64,000 nt of DNA from Rhodococcus sp. 1163 (GTDB lineage: Bacteria > Actinomycetota > Actinomycetes > Mycobacteriales > Mycobacteriaceae). The translations under genes and the position numbers were made by a program. Positions 54,295 to 63,464 of this stretch are shown here, piece after piece. The stretch covers positions 126,501 through 190,500 of the forward strand of contig NZ_MKKX01000018.1 of NCBI RefSeq assembly GCF_002091985.1. Reading direction: 5' to 3'. The notes beneath the pieces were generated by a model. The model worked only from the letters and a program-made list of their open reading frames with translations, did no database searches and was not told the DNA's origin. Each line of letters begins with the position of its first letter. Position 1 is the stretch's first letter.

Positions 54295-54567
54295 CTAAGT
54301 CTCGTCCTTGTCGGCCCGCTTGTCCCCAGTCGACGTCTTCGTCGGATCCACCGTCAGCGCGCCGCGATCGGTCCCCTCGTCGAGTTCTTGATCAGGCCGC
54401 GGGTCTTCCTTCTCGAAAGTTTCGGGAAGCTTCTTGATCTGTTTGTTCATCGACCAGATCAGCAGGGCTGTACCGACGAGAAGTGCGACGATGATCACGA
54501 GCCCGACGGGCGAGGATTTACCGAACTCCGGGCCGGTCGGCTGCTGGGCCAATAGCGAGATGATCAC
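54295..54567 (-). CDS. Small single-helix membrane protein, Rv1083-like
   Basis: A 90-residue protein with one membrane helix (SSPVGLVIIVALLVGTALLIWSM), then a charged cytoplasmic tail with KEDPRPDQELDEGTDRGALT. The GTG start overlaps nothing but abuts the mca stop directly (54567/54568). It is conserved in position between mca and the DUF255 gene. Function unknown; it may anchor or pair with one of these proteins (inference). Confidence 0.85.
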   Translation of the reverse strand: MIISLLAQQPTGPEFGKSSPVGLVIIVALLVGTALLIWSMNKQIKKLPETFEKEDPRPDQELDEGTDRGALTVDPTKTSTGDKRADKDET

Positions 54568-55443
54568 TCAGACCTCCTTCGTTTCGATGCCGGCGAACAA
54601 ATCGGTTTCGGGCAACGACGTCTTGACCCGCGTCTTCGCCAATTCGAACTCTTCGGTGGGCCAGAGCTTGCGCTGCACATCGACAGGTACGGCGAAGAAC
54701 ACCCCGTTCGGATCGATCTGCGTCGCATGCGCCCGCAAAGCGTCGTCGCGCTGCTCGAAGTATGCGTCAGCAGTGACCTGAGTGGTAATTCTCTCCATGA
54801 TTTCGTCGCGGTCCGTGGTCCACCGTTTCAACCAGTCGGCGAATGGGCTCTCTTCGCCGCGGTCGACGAACCAGTCGTTGAACAGTTGCATCCGTTTACG
54901 AAGGAAACCGTGCGAGTAATAGAGCTTGAGTGGCGTCCATGGTTCCCCGGCATCGGGGAACTTCGTGGGATCACCTGCGGCTTCGAAGGCCGCAACCGAT
55001 ACCTCGTGACACCGAATGTGGTCCGGGTGCGGGTATCCGCCCTTCTCGTCGTACGTGGTCATCACGTGCGGCTTGAATTCGCGGACAACCTTGACCAGTG
55101 CCTCGGTGGACTCCTCGAGTGGAACCAGCGCAAAGCACCCCTCGGGCAGCGGGGGCAGCGGGTCGCCCTCGGGCAAACCCGAATCGACGAAACCGAGCCA
55201 GTGTTGGCGTACCCCGAGAATGCGGGCAGCCTCAGCCATCTCTTCCCGCCGCACTTCCTCGATGCGATCGTTCACACCGGGGATGTCCATCGCCGGATTG
55301 AGGATGTCTCCCCGTTCACCACCGGTCAACGTCACGACCAGGACATCGTTGTTCTCGGCGGCATACCGAGCCGTCGTCGCTGCGCCCTTGCTCGATTCGT
55401 CGTCGGGATGGGCGTGCACCGCCATGAGCCGTAGTCCGGACAC
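54568..55443 (-). CDS. mca: Mycothiol S-conjugate amidase
   Basis: A 291-residue zinc amidase of the MshB/Mca family. The metal motif AHPDDES (residues 10-16) and the second ligand HPDHIRCHE are present. Mca cleaves mycothiol S-conjugates to release mercapturic-acid-like products for export, a detoxification step specific to mycothiol-producing actinobacteria. It belongs to Mca rather than MshB by length and by company with the Rv1083/Rv1084-like genes. First gene of its operon; divergent from the DUF4307 gene. Confidence 0.95.
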   Translation of the reverse strand: MSGLRLMAVHAHPDDESSKGAATTARYAAENNDVLVVTLTGGERGDILNPAMDIPGVNDRIEEVRREEMAEAARILGVRQHWLGFVDSGLPEGDPLPPLPEGCFALVPLEESTEALVKVVREFKPHVMTTYDEKGGYPHPDHIRCHEVSVAAFEAAGDPTKFPDAGEPWTPLKLYYSHGFLRKRMQLFNDWFVDRGEESPFADWLKRWTTDRDEIMERITTQVTADAYFEQRDDALRAHATQIDPNGVFFAVPVDVQRKLWPTEEFELAKTRVKTSLPETDLFAGIETKEV

Positions 55444-55579
55444 GTTCTTTCCTCACCTCAGCTTCGCCTGCTTCTTCCCTACACATATAGTTCCACTTGG
55501 CGCCGACACAACGCGCACCGGCTGCCGTAGATCCACCAGCGAACACCGAGTTCCCCCGACCTTCACGACGAAAGCATGC

Positions 55580-56002
55580 ATGACTTCCACGCTCCCCGAA
55601 GGCCGTTATCCCGCGTCGACGTCACGATCGATGTCCCGTCGCACCAAGAACCTGCTGCTTATCGTGGTGCTCCTCGCCGGCCTGGGGATCGCATACATCG
55701 GGTACGTGAAGTTTTCGGTGAAGGACATCGAGGGAACAGCCCTCGCGTTCGACCTGCTCGACGATTCCACCGTCTCCATTCGTTTCAGCGTCACGCGCGC
55801 AGATCCGCAGGACGACGCGGTCTGTATCGTGCGGGCGCGTTCGCGTGACGGATCGGAAACCGGACGCCGCGAAGTACTCGTACCCGGCTCGGACGCACGC
55901 GAGGTCGAGGTAAAGTCGGAGATACGTACTTCTCAACCGCCCGCCGTCGGCGACATCTACGGATGCAGCCTGAAAGTCCCCGATTATTTGCGTGCAGGCT
56001 GA
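55580..56002 (+). CDS. DUF4307 single-pass membrane protein
   Basis: A 140-residue protein with the usual DUF4307 opening LPEGRYP, a membrane helix (NLLLIVVLLAGLGIAYIGYV) and an extracytoplasmic beta domain that contains one Cys pair (DDAVCIVRARS and DIYGCSLK). In relatives it lies between mca and greA (Rv1081c, from memory). Function unknown. The ATG at 55580 is in frame and begins MTSTLPEGRY; no strong Shine-Dalgarno precedes it. Confidence 0.85.
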   Translation: MTSTLPEGRYPASTSRSMSRRTKNLLLIVVLLAGLGIAYIGYVKFSVKDIEGTALAFDLLDDSTVSIRFSVTRADPQDDAVCIVRARSRDGSETGRREVLVPGSDAREVEVKSEIRTSQPPAVGDIYGCSLKVPDYLRAG

Positions 56003-56020
56003 CCTAGCGCCTGCTCGTGG

Positions 56021-56060
56021 TAAGATCGGCCGGTACACGGTTCCGCTTTGGAGCCGTGTA
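56021..56060 (+). promoter_or_regulatory. greA promoter -10 and leader hairpin
   Basis: TAAGAT (56021-56026) fits the actinobacterial -10 TANNNT. An 11-bp stem with one G-T wobble and a 5-base loop (56034-56060) begins where the transcript would. A leader of about 200 bases separates it from the greA ATG. Confidence 0.5.
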
Positions 56061-56240
56061 TTGCTGCATTGACGGCCAGGGCGGCACTGTGGCTCGCGGC
56101 TGACGCTGCGCTCCAGTGGCTCGAGAAACGGGCCTACAACGCCTGGGAATCTGCACATTGCAATCCCCAGGTTCGCCGCGTGCGCCGTCCGCATAAAACG
56201 GGGAGTCCACCGCGACTTCTACTACAAGGGAGTGATCGAG

Positions 56241-56735
56241 ATGACCGAGACCCAGGTGACCTGGCTTACCCAGGAGTCCCACGACAGGCTCAAGAGCGAA
56301 CTCGACCAACTCATTTCCAATCGTCCGATCATCGCCGCCGAAATCAACGAGCGACGCGAAGAGGGCGATCTGAAAGAGAACGGCGGCTACCACGCTGCAC
56401 GCGAGGATCAGGGCCAGCAGGAAGCCCGTATTCGCCAGCTGCAGGAACTGTTGAACTCCGCCAAGGTCGGCGAGGCGCCCACCCAGTCCGGTGTAGCTCT
56501 GCCCGGGTCCGTGGTGAAGGTCTACTACGACGGTGACGAGTCCGACGCCGAGACTTTCCTCATCGCCACCCGCGAAGAGGGTTCCACCGACTCCAAGCTC
56601 GAGGTCTACTCCCCTAGCTCTCCGCTGGGTGGTTCACTCATCAACGCCAAGGTCGGCGACACCCGCCAGTACACGCTGCCGAACGGCAAGATCATGAAGG
56701 TCACGCTCGTCAGCGCAGAGCCTTACCACTCGTAG
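56241..56735 (+). CDS. greA: Transcription elongation factor GreA
   Basis: A 164-residue GreA. It has an N-terminal antiparallel coiled coil ([21 protein letters not shown]) whose tip bears the acidic [19 protein letters not shown] motif for transcript cleavage, then the C-terminal FKBP-like domain ([25 protein letters not shown]). It rescues backtracked RNA polymerase. AAGGGAG sits 8 bases before the ATG at 56241; a GTG at 56232 overlaps that site and is less likely. A leader hairpin upstream and a 15-bp terminator downstream bound the unit. Confidence 0.96.
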   Translation: MTETQVTWLTQESHDRLKSELDQLISNRPIIAAEINERREEGDLKENGGYHAAREDQGQQEARIRQLQELLNSAKVGEAPTQSGVALPGSVVKVYYDGDESDAETFLIATREEGSTDSKLEVYSPSSPLGGSLINAKVGDTRQYTLPNGKIMKVTLVSAEPYHS

Positions 56736-56756
56736 ACATTCGTCTCGGTTCAGTCG

Positions 56757-56793
56757 AGTTTCCCCGGTCGGTAGTCATCCGACCGGGGAAACT
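56757..56793 (+). terminator. 15-bp hairpin terminator after greA
   Basis: AGTTTCCCCGGTCGG (56757-56771) pairs perfectly with 56779-56793 around a 7-base loop, 21 bp after the greA stop. The GC-rich stem has A/T-rich bases at its foot but no long T-run beyond it. Confidence 0.8.
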
Positions 56794-56841
56794 TGCGTTA
56801 TAAGACCGACACCGAACGCGGTCGCGGCGCACACTTGGACA

Positions 56842-58095
56842 ATGGATGCCGTGTCCCTGCAGGTCGACCCAGTCGAGGGCCCAATCGACGGCCCCACCAC
56901 CTTTCGTGTCCTGGGCGTTGCACCCGGCCTTCCAGTCCATCTCGATGTCGCGACGGTGGATGCGAACAACCACCACTGGGTGTCACATCAGGATTACAAC
57001 ATCGATGCCGAAGGTCGGCTGTTGATCACCGACCCCGATCGCCCCTGGTGGAATATGTTCTTCGTCGACGAAGGCGTCGTACCGGTCAGCTTCGCCGGGT
57101 CGGACGGCGGGCTCGACTATCGAATCTCGGTGCACGCAGTGGAGGGCTCGTCCAGCACCACAGTGCGTCGCACCTGGGGCGGAGATCTGGTTCGCGAGGA
57201 TCTCGCGGGCGTCGGGTGGCGACTGCGGATTTATCTGCCCGATACCGGCGACGACGCACTGGCCGGGGTCATAGTTCTCCCCGACACCACAGGCGCACGA
57301 CCGGCAGCGCCTACCGCAGCGCTGCTCGCCTCACATGGATACGTGGCAGCCGTGCTGTCCTATATGGACGACACCGGGCTCCCCGAGCAGTTCGAGGAAA
57401 TACCGGTAGAAGCGATCGCCGCTGGAATGGCAGCTTTCGCCGGGCATCAACGTGTCGACGCACATCGCATTGCGGTCTACTCATGCTCGGTCGGGGTGTC
57501 GGTGGCCTTGTCCGCTTTGGCCCGCACTCCAAGCCTTCCGGTGCGCGGCGTCATCGCGATGTCACCCTCCCATGTCGTCCTGCAAGCCCGGTGCAAAGGT
57601 GGACCTCCGCCCCGTACGTCTTCGCTGACCGTCGGCGGTGAACCGTTGCCGTACATGCCCATTCGAAGCGAACGACTCATTGGGCAGCTGATCAGGACGG
57701 CGGTCCGACGGGTCTTTTCGACCGGCCCGACCTCGCAAGCGCTATCGCTACGACCCGCGTACGCTGCCGGGCTGAAAAACGACAAAGATGTCTACGACGC
57801 GACCATCCCAGTCGACAGGATCGACGCTCCGCTGCTGGCGATCGCCGGCGATGACGACGCGGCGTACCCGTCCGACCGGATGGCGCGCGCGTTGATCGCA
57901 AGACGCAAACGCAATACGGACCGGTTGCTGATCCTGCCGAATGCCGGTCACGTTCTGCGTCCCCCCGCAACGCCCACGACCGTCGACCGGAACTACGACG
58001 CTGTGTCCGGTGGAACGCCCGCGGGCACCGCGAAGGCGCAGCGCCGGATGTGGACCGAGGTACTGGATTTCCTCGAGGCCAGCCTCAAGCAGTAA
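56842..58095 (+). CDS. Acyl-CoA thioesterase/BAAT family hydrolase
   Basis: A 417-residue protein with the BAAT domain pair. The N-terminal Ig-like domain (about 1-130) begins LQVDPVEGPIDGPTTFRVLG, and the C-terminal alpha/beta hydrolase has the elbow SCSVG (standing for GxSxG), Asp in AGDDDAAYPSDRM and His in NAGHVLRPPATPT. The Ser at the nucleophile position suggests thioesterase rather than amino-acid N-acyltransferase activity. No signal peptide. ATG at 56842, with the greA terminator just upstream. Its 3' end overlaps convergent drrB by 11 bp. Confidence 0.87.
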   Translation: MDAVSLQVDPVEGPIDGPTTFRVLGVAPGLPVHLDVATVDANNHHWVSHQDYNIDAEGRLLITDPDRPWWNMFFVDEGVVPVSFAGSDGGLDYRISVHAVEGSSSTTVRRTWGGDLVREDLAGVGWRLRIYLPDTGDDALAGVIVLPDTTGARPAAPTAALLASHGYVAAVLSYMDDTGLPEQFEEIPVEAIAAGMAAFAGHQRVDAHRIAVYSCSVGVSVALSALARTPSLPVRGVIAMSPSHVVLQARCKGGPPPRTSSLTVGGEPLPYMPIRSERLIGQLIRTAVRRVFSTGPTSQALSLRPAYAAGLKNDKDVYDATIPVDRIDAPLLAIAGDDDAAYPSDRMARALIARRKRNTDRLLILPNAGHVLRPPATPTTVDRNYDAVSGGTPAGTAKAQRRMWTEVLDFLEASLKQ

Positions 58096-58879
58096 GCGTT
58101 CTCTCGTACTTACGCACCGACAACGGCACGAAGACCACCAGCAGCACGACGACCCAGATGAGCGTATAAAGCACTGGGTTCTGCAGTGGCCACACATCCG
58201 GCGGCGGCGCCAAAGGACTTGTGTTGCCGAACAACTCGCGTACCGCCTGGACGGTCGAGGAAATCGGATTCCATTCGGCGATCGCTTTGAGCACCGGCGG
58301 GAAGCCGTCGATGGGCACGAAGGTGTTCGCGATGAAGGTTACGGGGAATATCACGATGAACGACGCATTGTTGAAGATCTCCGGTGACCGCACTGACAGC
58401 CCGACGAACGCCATCACCCACGAGATCGAGTAAGCGAACAGCAGCAGCAGAACGTACCCCGCCAAAGCCTCGAAAAACGACGTCGTAATACGCCAGCCGA
58501 CGATCAAGCCAGTGATCGACATGATCGTGATGGTCACCAAGTTGTTGCCCACGTCGGCGGCAGTTCGCCCGATGACCACAGCCGAGCGTGCCATCGGCAG
58601 CGAACGGAACCTGTCCATCACGCCCTTTTGCAGATCCTCTGCCAGCGAAGATCCGGTGATCGTGGCACCGAAGATCATCGTCTGAACGAAGATGCCACCC
58701 ATCAGGAAGCTCTTGTAGTCGCCGCCGCCCGGAATGTCGACGGCACTGCCGAACACGTATGCGAACAGCAGGACGAACATGATGGGCGACAGCGTCGCGA
58801 AGACCAGCAGATCCGGAACCCGCTTGATCTTGATCAGATTGCGCTTGCCGATGATCAGCGAATCGCGCACTACACTCAT
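58085..58879 (-). CDS. ABC-2 type transporter permease, DrrB-like
   Basis: A 264-residue permease with six membrane segments of the daunorubicin-resistance DrrB type: an N-terminal cytosolic IIGKRNLIKIKRVPD, then FATLSPIMFVLLFAYVFGSA, and the conserved late segment IFNNASFIVIFPVTFIANTFVP. It exports a hydrophobic small molecule or lipid with its ATPase partner. The ATG at 58879 overlaps the drrA-like stop (ATGA), so the pair is translationally coupled. Overlaps the convergent thioesterase by 11 bp. Confidence 0.92.
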   Translation of the reverse strand: MSVVRDSLIIGKRNLIKIKRVPDLLVFATLSPIMFVLLFAYVFGSAVDIPGGGDYKSFLMGGIFVQTMIFGATITGSSLAEDLQKGVMDRFRSLPMARSAVVIGRTAADVGNNLVTITIMSITGLIVGWRITTSFFEALAGYVLLLLFAYSISWVMAFVGLSVRSPEIFNNASFIVIFPVTFIANTFVPIDGFPPVLKAIAEWNPISSTVQAVRELFGNTSPLAPPPDVWPLQNPVLYTLIWVVVLLVVFVPLSVRKYERTLTA

Positions 58880-59844
58880 TTGTCTACCTCCACTGCAGCG
58901 TCCGACACGGTCGCATGGCCGGTGAGACTGAGGAACACATCGTCCAGGTTGGGGCGCCGCAAACCGACGTCGACCACAGAGATAGCCGCTTCGCGCAGCT
59001 TCAACAGGGCTGTCGTCAAGTCGTCCGCGCCACCGTCGACCGACATGACGATTCGGCGTGCCTGCGCGTCCCACTGCGGTTCGTCGACCCCGAGCGGAGC
59101 CAACAATTCATGAGCGCGTGCCCGATCGTCAGGATCGGTGAGTACGAACTCGAGACGCTCACCGCCGACCTGCGCCTTCAGCTGATCAGCGGTGCCCTCG
59201 GCGATGATCGACCCCTTGTCGAGGACGATGATCTTGTCGGCCAACCGGTCTGCTTCCTCCAGGTACTGCGTGGTCAGCAGAATGGTCGTGCCGTCCTTGA
59301 CCAGATCGGAGATGAAGTCCCACATGCCGATTCGGCTGCGAGGATCGAGACCGGTCGTAGGCTCGTCGAGAAACAGCACCCGCGGCCGACCGATGAGACT
59401 GGCAGCGATGTCGAGGCGTCGACGCATACCGCCCGAATACTGCTTGGCTGTGCGGTCGCGAGCATCGAGCAGATCGAATCGTTCCAGCAGAGTGTCCGCG
59501 CGCGAGCGCGCCTCGGCCTTCTTCAGCCCGAACAGGCGACCGACCATCTCGAGATTCTCGTAACCGGTGAGGTACTCGTCTACCGCCGCGAACTGGCCGG
59601 TCAAACCGATGGTCGAGCGAACCTCGTCGGCCTGCTTGCCGACATCCAGGCCGAATACCTTCGCGGTTCCCGACGTCGCCTTCAACAACGTCGCCAAGAT
59701 GCGAACCGCCGTCGTCTTGCCTGCGCCGTTCGGTCCCAGAACTCCGAGAACCGTTCCCTCCGGCACCGAGAAGCTGATCCCGTTGAGCGCGACGTTCTTC
59801 CCGTACTCGAGTACGAGGTTGTCTACTTCGACGGCATTTGCCAC
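58876..59844 (-). CDS. ABC transporter ATP-binding protein, DrrA-like
   Basis: A 322-residue ABC ATPase of the DrrA family. Walker A is GPNGAGKTT (about residue 39), the signature QYSGGMRRRLDIAASL (about 135), and Walker B VLFLDEPTTGLD. The C-terminal extension with LDDVFLSLTGH is typical of drug-resistance subfamily members. It powers the DrrB-like permease. The region upstream carries two direct copies of ACTGCAGAC, 24 bp apart, which could be regulatory. The substrate is not predictable. Confidence 0.93.
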   Translation of the reverse strand: MANAVEVDNLVLEYGKNVALNGISFSVPEGTVLGVLGPNGAGKTTAVRILATLLKATSGTAKVFGLDVGKQADEVRSTIGLTGQFAAVDEYLTGYENLEMVGRLFGLKKAEARSRADTLLERFDLLDARDRTAKQYSGGMRRRLDIAASLIGRPRVLFLDEPTTGLDPRSRIGMWDFISDLVKDGTTILLTTQYLEEADRLADKIIVLDKGSIIAEGTADQLKAQVGGERLEFVLTDPDDRARAHELLAPLGVDEPQWDAQARRIVMSVDGGADDLTTALLKLREAAISVVDVGLRRPNLDDVFLSLTGHATVSDAAVEVDK

Positions 59845-60060
59845 GACGTACCCTCCCCTGTCTTTGTCATGAACACGTACTTCTCGTTACTGCAGACACT
59901 GAGGTCTCGAACACTGCAGACTCTTGCCGCGTCGAAAACTAATCGGGCACGTTCGCCCACCCTGACAGCACGCTCGGATCGTACGGGCAGTCACCGACAA
60001 GTATCCGGGGAACAAGTACCGCTTGGCAGATTTGTCGGCGAACTCTTGCGCAGGCCGGTC

Positions 60061-61275
60061 CTACAGCGTGCCGACCCCGAATGCTGATGCGTCGAGTGCG
60101 TCGAGAATCTCCTGACGGTGAATCGGGCCTCGGGTTTCGACGGTGAGCAGGACTTCGACCTCCTCCAGGCCGAGCTGACCACCGGTCCTCGAGTGCACGA
60201 CGTCGACGACGCTCGCACCAAGATTTTTGACGACCTCGAGCAAAGACAGCAGCCCGCCCGGTCGATCCGAAATCGTGACGCGGACAGCCAAGTATCGGCC
60301 TGCGGCGCGCAGTCCGTGGGTGATGACATGGGTCAGCAGCAGCGGATCGATGTTGCCGCCGGACAGGATCGCGCAGACCGGACCCCGAAGCTCGAGGTCG
60401 TCGCGGCTCATCAGTGCGGCCACCGCGGCTGCACCTGCAGGCTCGACGATGAGTTTGGCGCGTTCGATGCAGAGCAGCAACGCGCGCGAGAGTGCGTCCT
60501 CGCTGACGGTGACGACGGCGTCGACCCAGTCGGCCACGTGAGCGAACGGCACTGCGCCCGGTAACCCCACCGCGATGCCGTCGGCCATCGTGGACATCGA
60601 TGCCGCTGCGATCGGATGACCCGCGCTGAGCGAAGCCGGCCACGCAGCCGCACCCTCGGCCTGCACCCCGATGATCCGCACACCTGGTTTGTGGAAATGA
60701 AAGGCAGCGGCGACGCCGGCCAGCAGACCGCCGCCCCCGGTCGGAACGAGGACGGTACCGACCTCGGGCATCTGCCCGAGCAGTTCGGTTCCGAGTGTCG
60801 CCTGCCCGGCAACGATGTCGGCATGATCGAACGGGTGTATCAGGACGGCGCCGGTCCGCTCCGCGAACTCACGCGCGTGGATCAGTGCCTCGTCGACGGT
60901 ATCGCCGACGAGGTTCACCGTGGCACCGTAGGCCTTGGTGGCGACGAGCTTCGGCAGCGAGGCACCCGTAGGCATGAACACCGTCGAGGCGATGTTCAAT
61001 TCGGTTGCAGCCCAGGCGACTCCCTGCGCATGATTGCCTGCACTCGCAGCGACGACTCCGTTGGCGCGCTCGGATTCGGTGAGTCGGGAGATCCGGTTGT
61101 ACGCCCCGCGCGGTTTGAAGGAGCCGGTGCGCTGGAGGTTTTCGCACTTGAGACGCACTTCGTGACCGGTCAGGTCGGAGAGTATCCGCGACGCCACGAC
61201 AGGCGTCCGACGCACGACAGGCGCGAGAACGTCCTCCGCGTCGGCGATATCACCGGCTGTGAGAAGTTCACTCAA
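60061..61275 (-). CDS. ilvA: Threonine ammonia-lyase (dehydratase) with ACT domain
   Basis: A 404-residue PLP enzyme that converts threonine to 2-oxobutanoate. The PLP Lys is in GSFKPRGAYNR (about residue 52), and the Gly-rich phosphate loop is PTGGGGLLAGVA (about 178). The C-terminus holds a single ACT-like regulatory domain (VRVTISDRPGGLLSLLEVV), the layout of TdcB-like and short actinobacterial IlvA enzymes. It overlaps the upstream flavoprotein gene by 8 bp, an unusual metabolic pairing. Confidence 0.95.
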   Translation of the reverse strand: MSELLTAGDIADAEDVLAPVVRRTPVVASRILSDLTGHEVRLKCENLQRTGSFKPRGAYNRISRLTESERANGVVAASAGNHAQGVAWAATELNIASTVFMPTGASLPKLVATKAYGATVNLVGDTVDEALIHAREFAERTGAVLIHPFDHADIVAGQATLGTELLGQMPEVGTVLVPTGGGGLLAGVAAAFHFHKPGVRIIGVQAEGAAAWPASLSAGHPIAAASMSTMADGIAVGLPGAVPFAHVADWVDAVVTVSEDALSRALLLCIERAKLIVEPAGAAAVAALMSRDDLELRGPVCAILSGGNIDPLLLTHVITHGLRAAGRYLAVRVTISDRPGGLLSLLEVVKNLGASVVDVVHSRTGGQLGLEEVEVLLTVETRGPIHRQEILDALDASAFGVGTL

Positions 61276-62413
61276 AAGGCTGTCCGATCTTCGCGCGCAT
61301 CTTCATCACTCCCCCAGCTTTCCCGGCACCGACAACAGCGGTAAGAATTCCGTCACGGAAGTAGTAGGCCAAGAACTTTCTGCCGTCATCATCGATGATC
61401 TTGACAGAATCGTCAGCAGAAGGTGTTCCGAGCGCTTGAATCTTCAGATCGTATTGGTCACTCCAGAAGTAGGGCACCTGCGGACGCGCCGGGGCTGCGT
61501 CGTGGCCGAGGATTGCGGGCACCATGACCCGGACCTGATCGCCGACGTTGCTCCAATGCTCGACCCGCTTATTCGCGTCACCGACGGTCCAGGCGGCGAC
61601 ATCGCCGACCGTCCACACATGTGGATCGCTCGTTCGTCCGACAGCATCCGCGGAGATGCCGTCGGCGATCTCGATTCCCGAGCTCGCCAGAAAGCCTGTG
61701 ACAGGTATCGATCCCACACCGATCACTACGGTGTCGACCTCGATCTCGGTGTCATCGGTGAGCACGGCGTGGGTGACCCGATCGGATCCGCGCAGGGTCT
61801 TGATGCCGATGCCGGTCCTGAGGTCGACGCCCTCTTCCCGGTGCAATCGAGCAACGAGCTCGCCCACGTCGGCGCCGAGCACCGACCCGAGCGGTGTCTG
61901 TTGCGGTTCGACGATCACGACGTCGGCACCCGCGTGCCGGAGTCCTGCCGCAAGTTCACATCCGATGAAACCTGCACCGACGACAAGAGCACGGCTGCTG
62001 GATTCGACGTCTTTGCGTAACGCCGCAGCGTCGTCTCTCGAACGCAGCACGTGCACACCCGCCAGGTCCGGTAGCGAGGGAATCCGTCGCGGATGCAGGC
62101 CCGTCGCGATCACGAGTTCGTCGTAGGCCAGAGTCGATCCGTCGGCCAGTTCCACAGTCTGTGCGGCGGTATTCACTGCTACTGCAGCCGAGCCCAGGCG
62201 CAGTTCGATGCTGTGCTCCAGGAAGTACTCGGCAGGTTCGAAGGTGGTGTCCTCGCGTTCGCCGCGAATGACCTCCTTCGACAGTGGAGGTCTGTCGTAC
62301 GGCAAATGGTTCTCGTCACCGACGAGCACGATGTCGCCGCCGTACTCGAGTTTGCGTAGTTCCTGGGCGGTCCGCAGACCTGCCAACCCTGCTCCAACGA
62401 TCACAATTGCCAT
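61268..62413 (-). CDS. FAD-dependent NAD(P)H oxidoreductase (ferredoxin-reductase type)
   Basis: A 381-residue two-dinucleotide-binding-domain flavoprotein. It has IVIVGAGLAGLRTAQEL at the N-terminus (FAD), LVVGAGFIGCELAAGLRHAG near residue 150 (NAD(P)H), and WTVGDVAAW near 265. These are typical of rubredoxin/ferredoxin reductases of P450 and dioxygenase systems. No electron-carrier gene is adjacent. Its 3' end overlaps the ilvA start by 8 bp, so the two are co-transcribed. Divergent from the Asp23 operon. Confidence 0.92.
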   Translation of the reverse strand: MAIVIVGAGLAGLRTAQELRKLEYGGDIVLVGDENHLPYDRPPLSKEVIRGEREDTTFEPAEYFLEHSIELRLGSAAVAVNTAAQTVELADGSTLAYDELVIATGLHPRRIPSLPDLAGVHVLRSRDDAAALRKDVESSSRALVVGAGFIGCELAAGLRHAGADVVIVEPQQTPLGSVLGADVGELVARLHREEGVDLRTGIGIKTLRGSDRVTHAVLTDDTEIEVDTVVIGVGSIPVTGFLASSGIEIADGISADAVGRTSDPHVWTVGDVAAWTVGDANKRVEHWSNVGDQVRVMVPAILGHDAAPARPQVPYFWSDQYDLKIQALGTPSADDSVKIIDDDGRKFLAYYFRDGILTAVVGAGKAGGVMKMRAKIGQPFE

Positions 62414-62539
62414 GACTGATCTTTACCAGACGGCGACTGTTTCGTCGCTGGCCGGCCGCTTCGGCTCTCCCAGACAACCCGCGCATGCCATGTTGTCTTT
62501 GTGTAGCCGCACCGGGGCGGCATCACTACGATCAGAGGT

Positions 62540-62983
62540 ATGACCACAGACCCCAGGTTCGCTGCAGCGGGTTCGGCAGCACTGACCACCACGCAGGGGC
62601 GAACGATCATCGCCGATGCCGTCGTCGCAAAGATCGCCGGCATCGCCACCCGCGAGATCGACGGCGTCTACGACGTCGGTGGCGGCACAGCCAGAGCGGT
62701 CGGAGCTCTCCGCGATCGGATACCGGGTGCCCGGGTCAACCACAGCCAGGGAGTGGCCGTCGAGGTGGGCGAGAAGCAGGCCGCGATCGACATCGGCATC
62801 GTCGCCGAGTACGGCGTAGCGCTGCACGAGCTGGCCGCAGGTATTCGCCGCAACATCATCACTGCCGTCGAACGGATGACGGGCCTCGAGGTCACCGAGG
62901 TCAACGTCACCGTCTACGACGTCATGCTTTTCGACGACACCGAGACCGGACCTGATCCGGACCTCCGACCGCGTGTGCAGTGA
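62540..62983 (+). CDS. Asp23/Gls24 family envelope stress response protein
   Basis: A 147-residue Asp23-domain protein: IIADAVVAKIAGIATREIDGVYDVGG, then VAVEVGEKQAAIDIGIVAEYGVALHELAAGIRRNI and VTEVNVTVYDV. Asp23-type proteins line the membrane through AmaP-like anchors and respond to cell-wall or alkaline stress. First gene of a four-gene run with 4-8 bp overlaps, so translation is coupled throughout. Confidence 0.93.
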   Translation: MTTDPRFAAAGSAALTTTQGRTIIADAVVAKIAGIATREIDGVYDVGGGTARAVGALRDRIPGARVNHSQGVAVEVGEKQAAIDIGIVAEYGVALHELAAGIRRNIITAVERMTGLEVTEVNVTVYDVMLFDDTETGPDPDLRPRVQ

Positions 62984-63282
62984 CCGCGCCACGCGAGATC
63001 GAACTCGCTGACACGGTCGCATCGATCACGCTGAGTATTGCGGGTGTCAGTGCACTGCATCCGGGCGAGTTCGGTGAGATCGCGACGTACCTGCCCGGTC
63101 GTAGGGTCGTCGGAATCCGGATCGACGTCGACGTCTGCGAGATCCATATCAGCGTCGAGTACCCCAGCGACGTGCACGCGGTCGCACGCGGAGTGCGTGA
63201 TGCCGTCGGTCCACACGTGTCGGTCCCGATCGTGGTCACCGTCGAAGACGTCGCAACACAACCGACAGGGAGTCATCGATGA
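62980..63282 (+). CDS. Asp23-like small protein in envelope-stress operon
   Basis: A 100-residue protein that looks like a shortened, divergent Asp23-type domain: LADTVASITLSIAGVSALHPGEFGEIATYLPGR, then DVCEIHISVEYPSDVHAVARGVRDAVG. The sequence pattern (two strands, a helix, then a strand) follows the Asp23 fold. No membrane segment. GTG/ATG overlap of 4 bp with both neighbours (GTGA at 62980; ATGA at 63279). Function inferred only from operon company. Confidence 0.78.
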   Translation: MTAPREIELADTVASITLSIAGVSALHPGEFGEIATYLPGRRVVGIRIDVDVCEIHISVEYPSDVHAVARGVRDAVGPHVSVPIVVTVEDVATQPTGSHR

Positions 63283-63464
63283 CGTACACACTCGCGGGGT
63301 TGCTCACGGGGTTGCTGTTGGCGCTTGCTGGAATCATCGGCGGGTTCAGCGGATTCGTACTAGCGCTGTTCCTCGGGGCCGTCGGGGTCGCGATCGGTGC
63401 TCACCTCGATGGTCGACTCGACCTCACTACGTTGCTGCGTAGCCGCGGTCGCGGCCGTGGTTGA
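63279..63464 (+). CDS. Small two-helix membrane protein (DUF2273-like)
   Basis: A 61-residue protein with two adjacent hydrophobic segments (LAGLLTGLLLALAGIIGGF and VLALFLGAVGVAIGA), then a short basic tail (LLRSRGRGRG). Such proteins accompany Asp23 operons and probably help anchor or organise Asp23 at the membrane. It overlaps the preceding gene by 4 bp and the next by 8 bp. Confidence 0.82.
   Translation: MTYTLAGLLTGLLLALAGIIGGFSGFVLALFLGAVGVAIGAHLDGRLDLTTLLRSRGRGRG

Noticed and set aside
57475..57500. Cys nucleophile in the BAAT-type hydrolase (SCSVG)
   Set aside because: Aligned to GxSxG, the Cys is the variable residue and Ser is the nucleophile, so a thioesterase reading is preferred over the Cys-type acyltransferase.
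59889..59921. Two direct copies of ACTGCAGAC 24 bp apart upstream of the DrrA-like gene
   Set aside because: Only nine bases each and without symmetry around a promoter that I can locate; noted with the gene but too weak as a stand-alone site.
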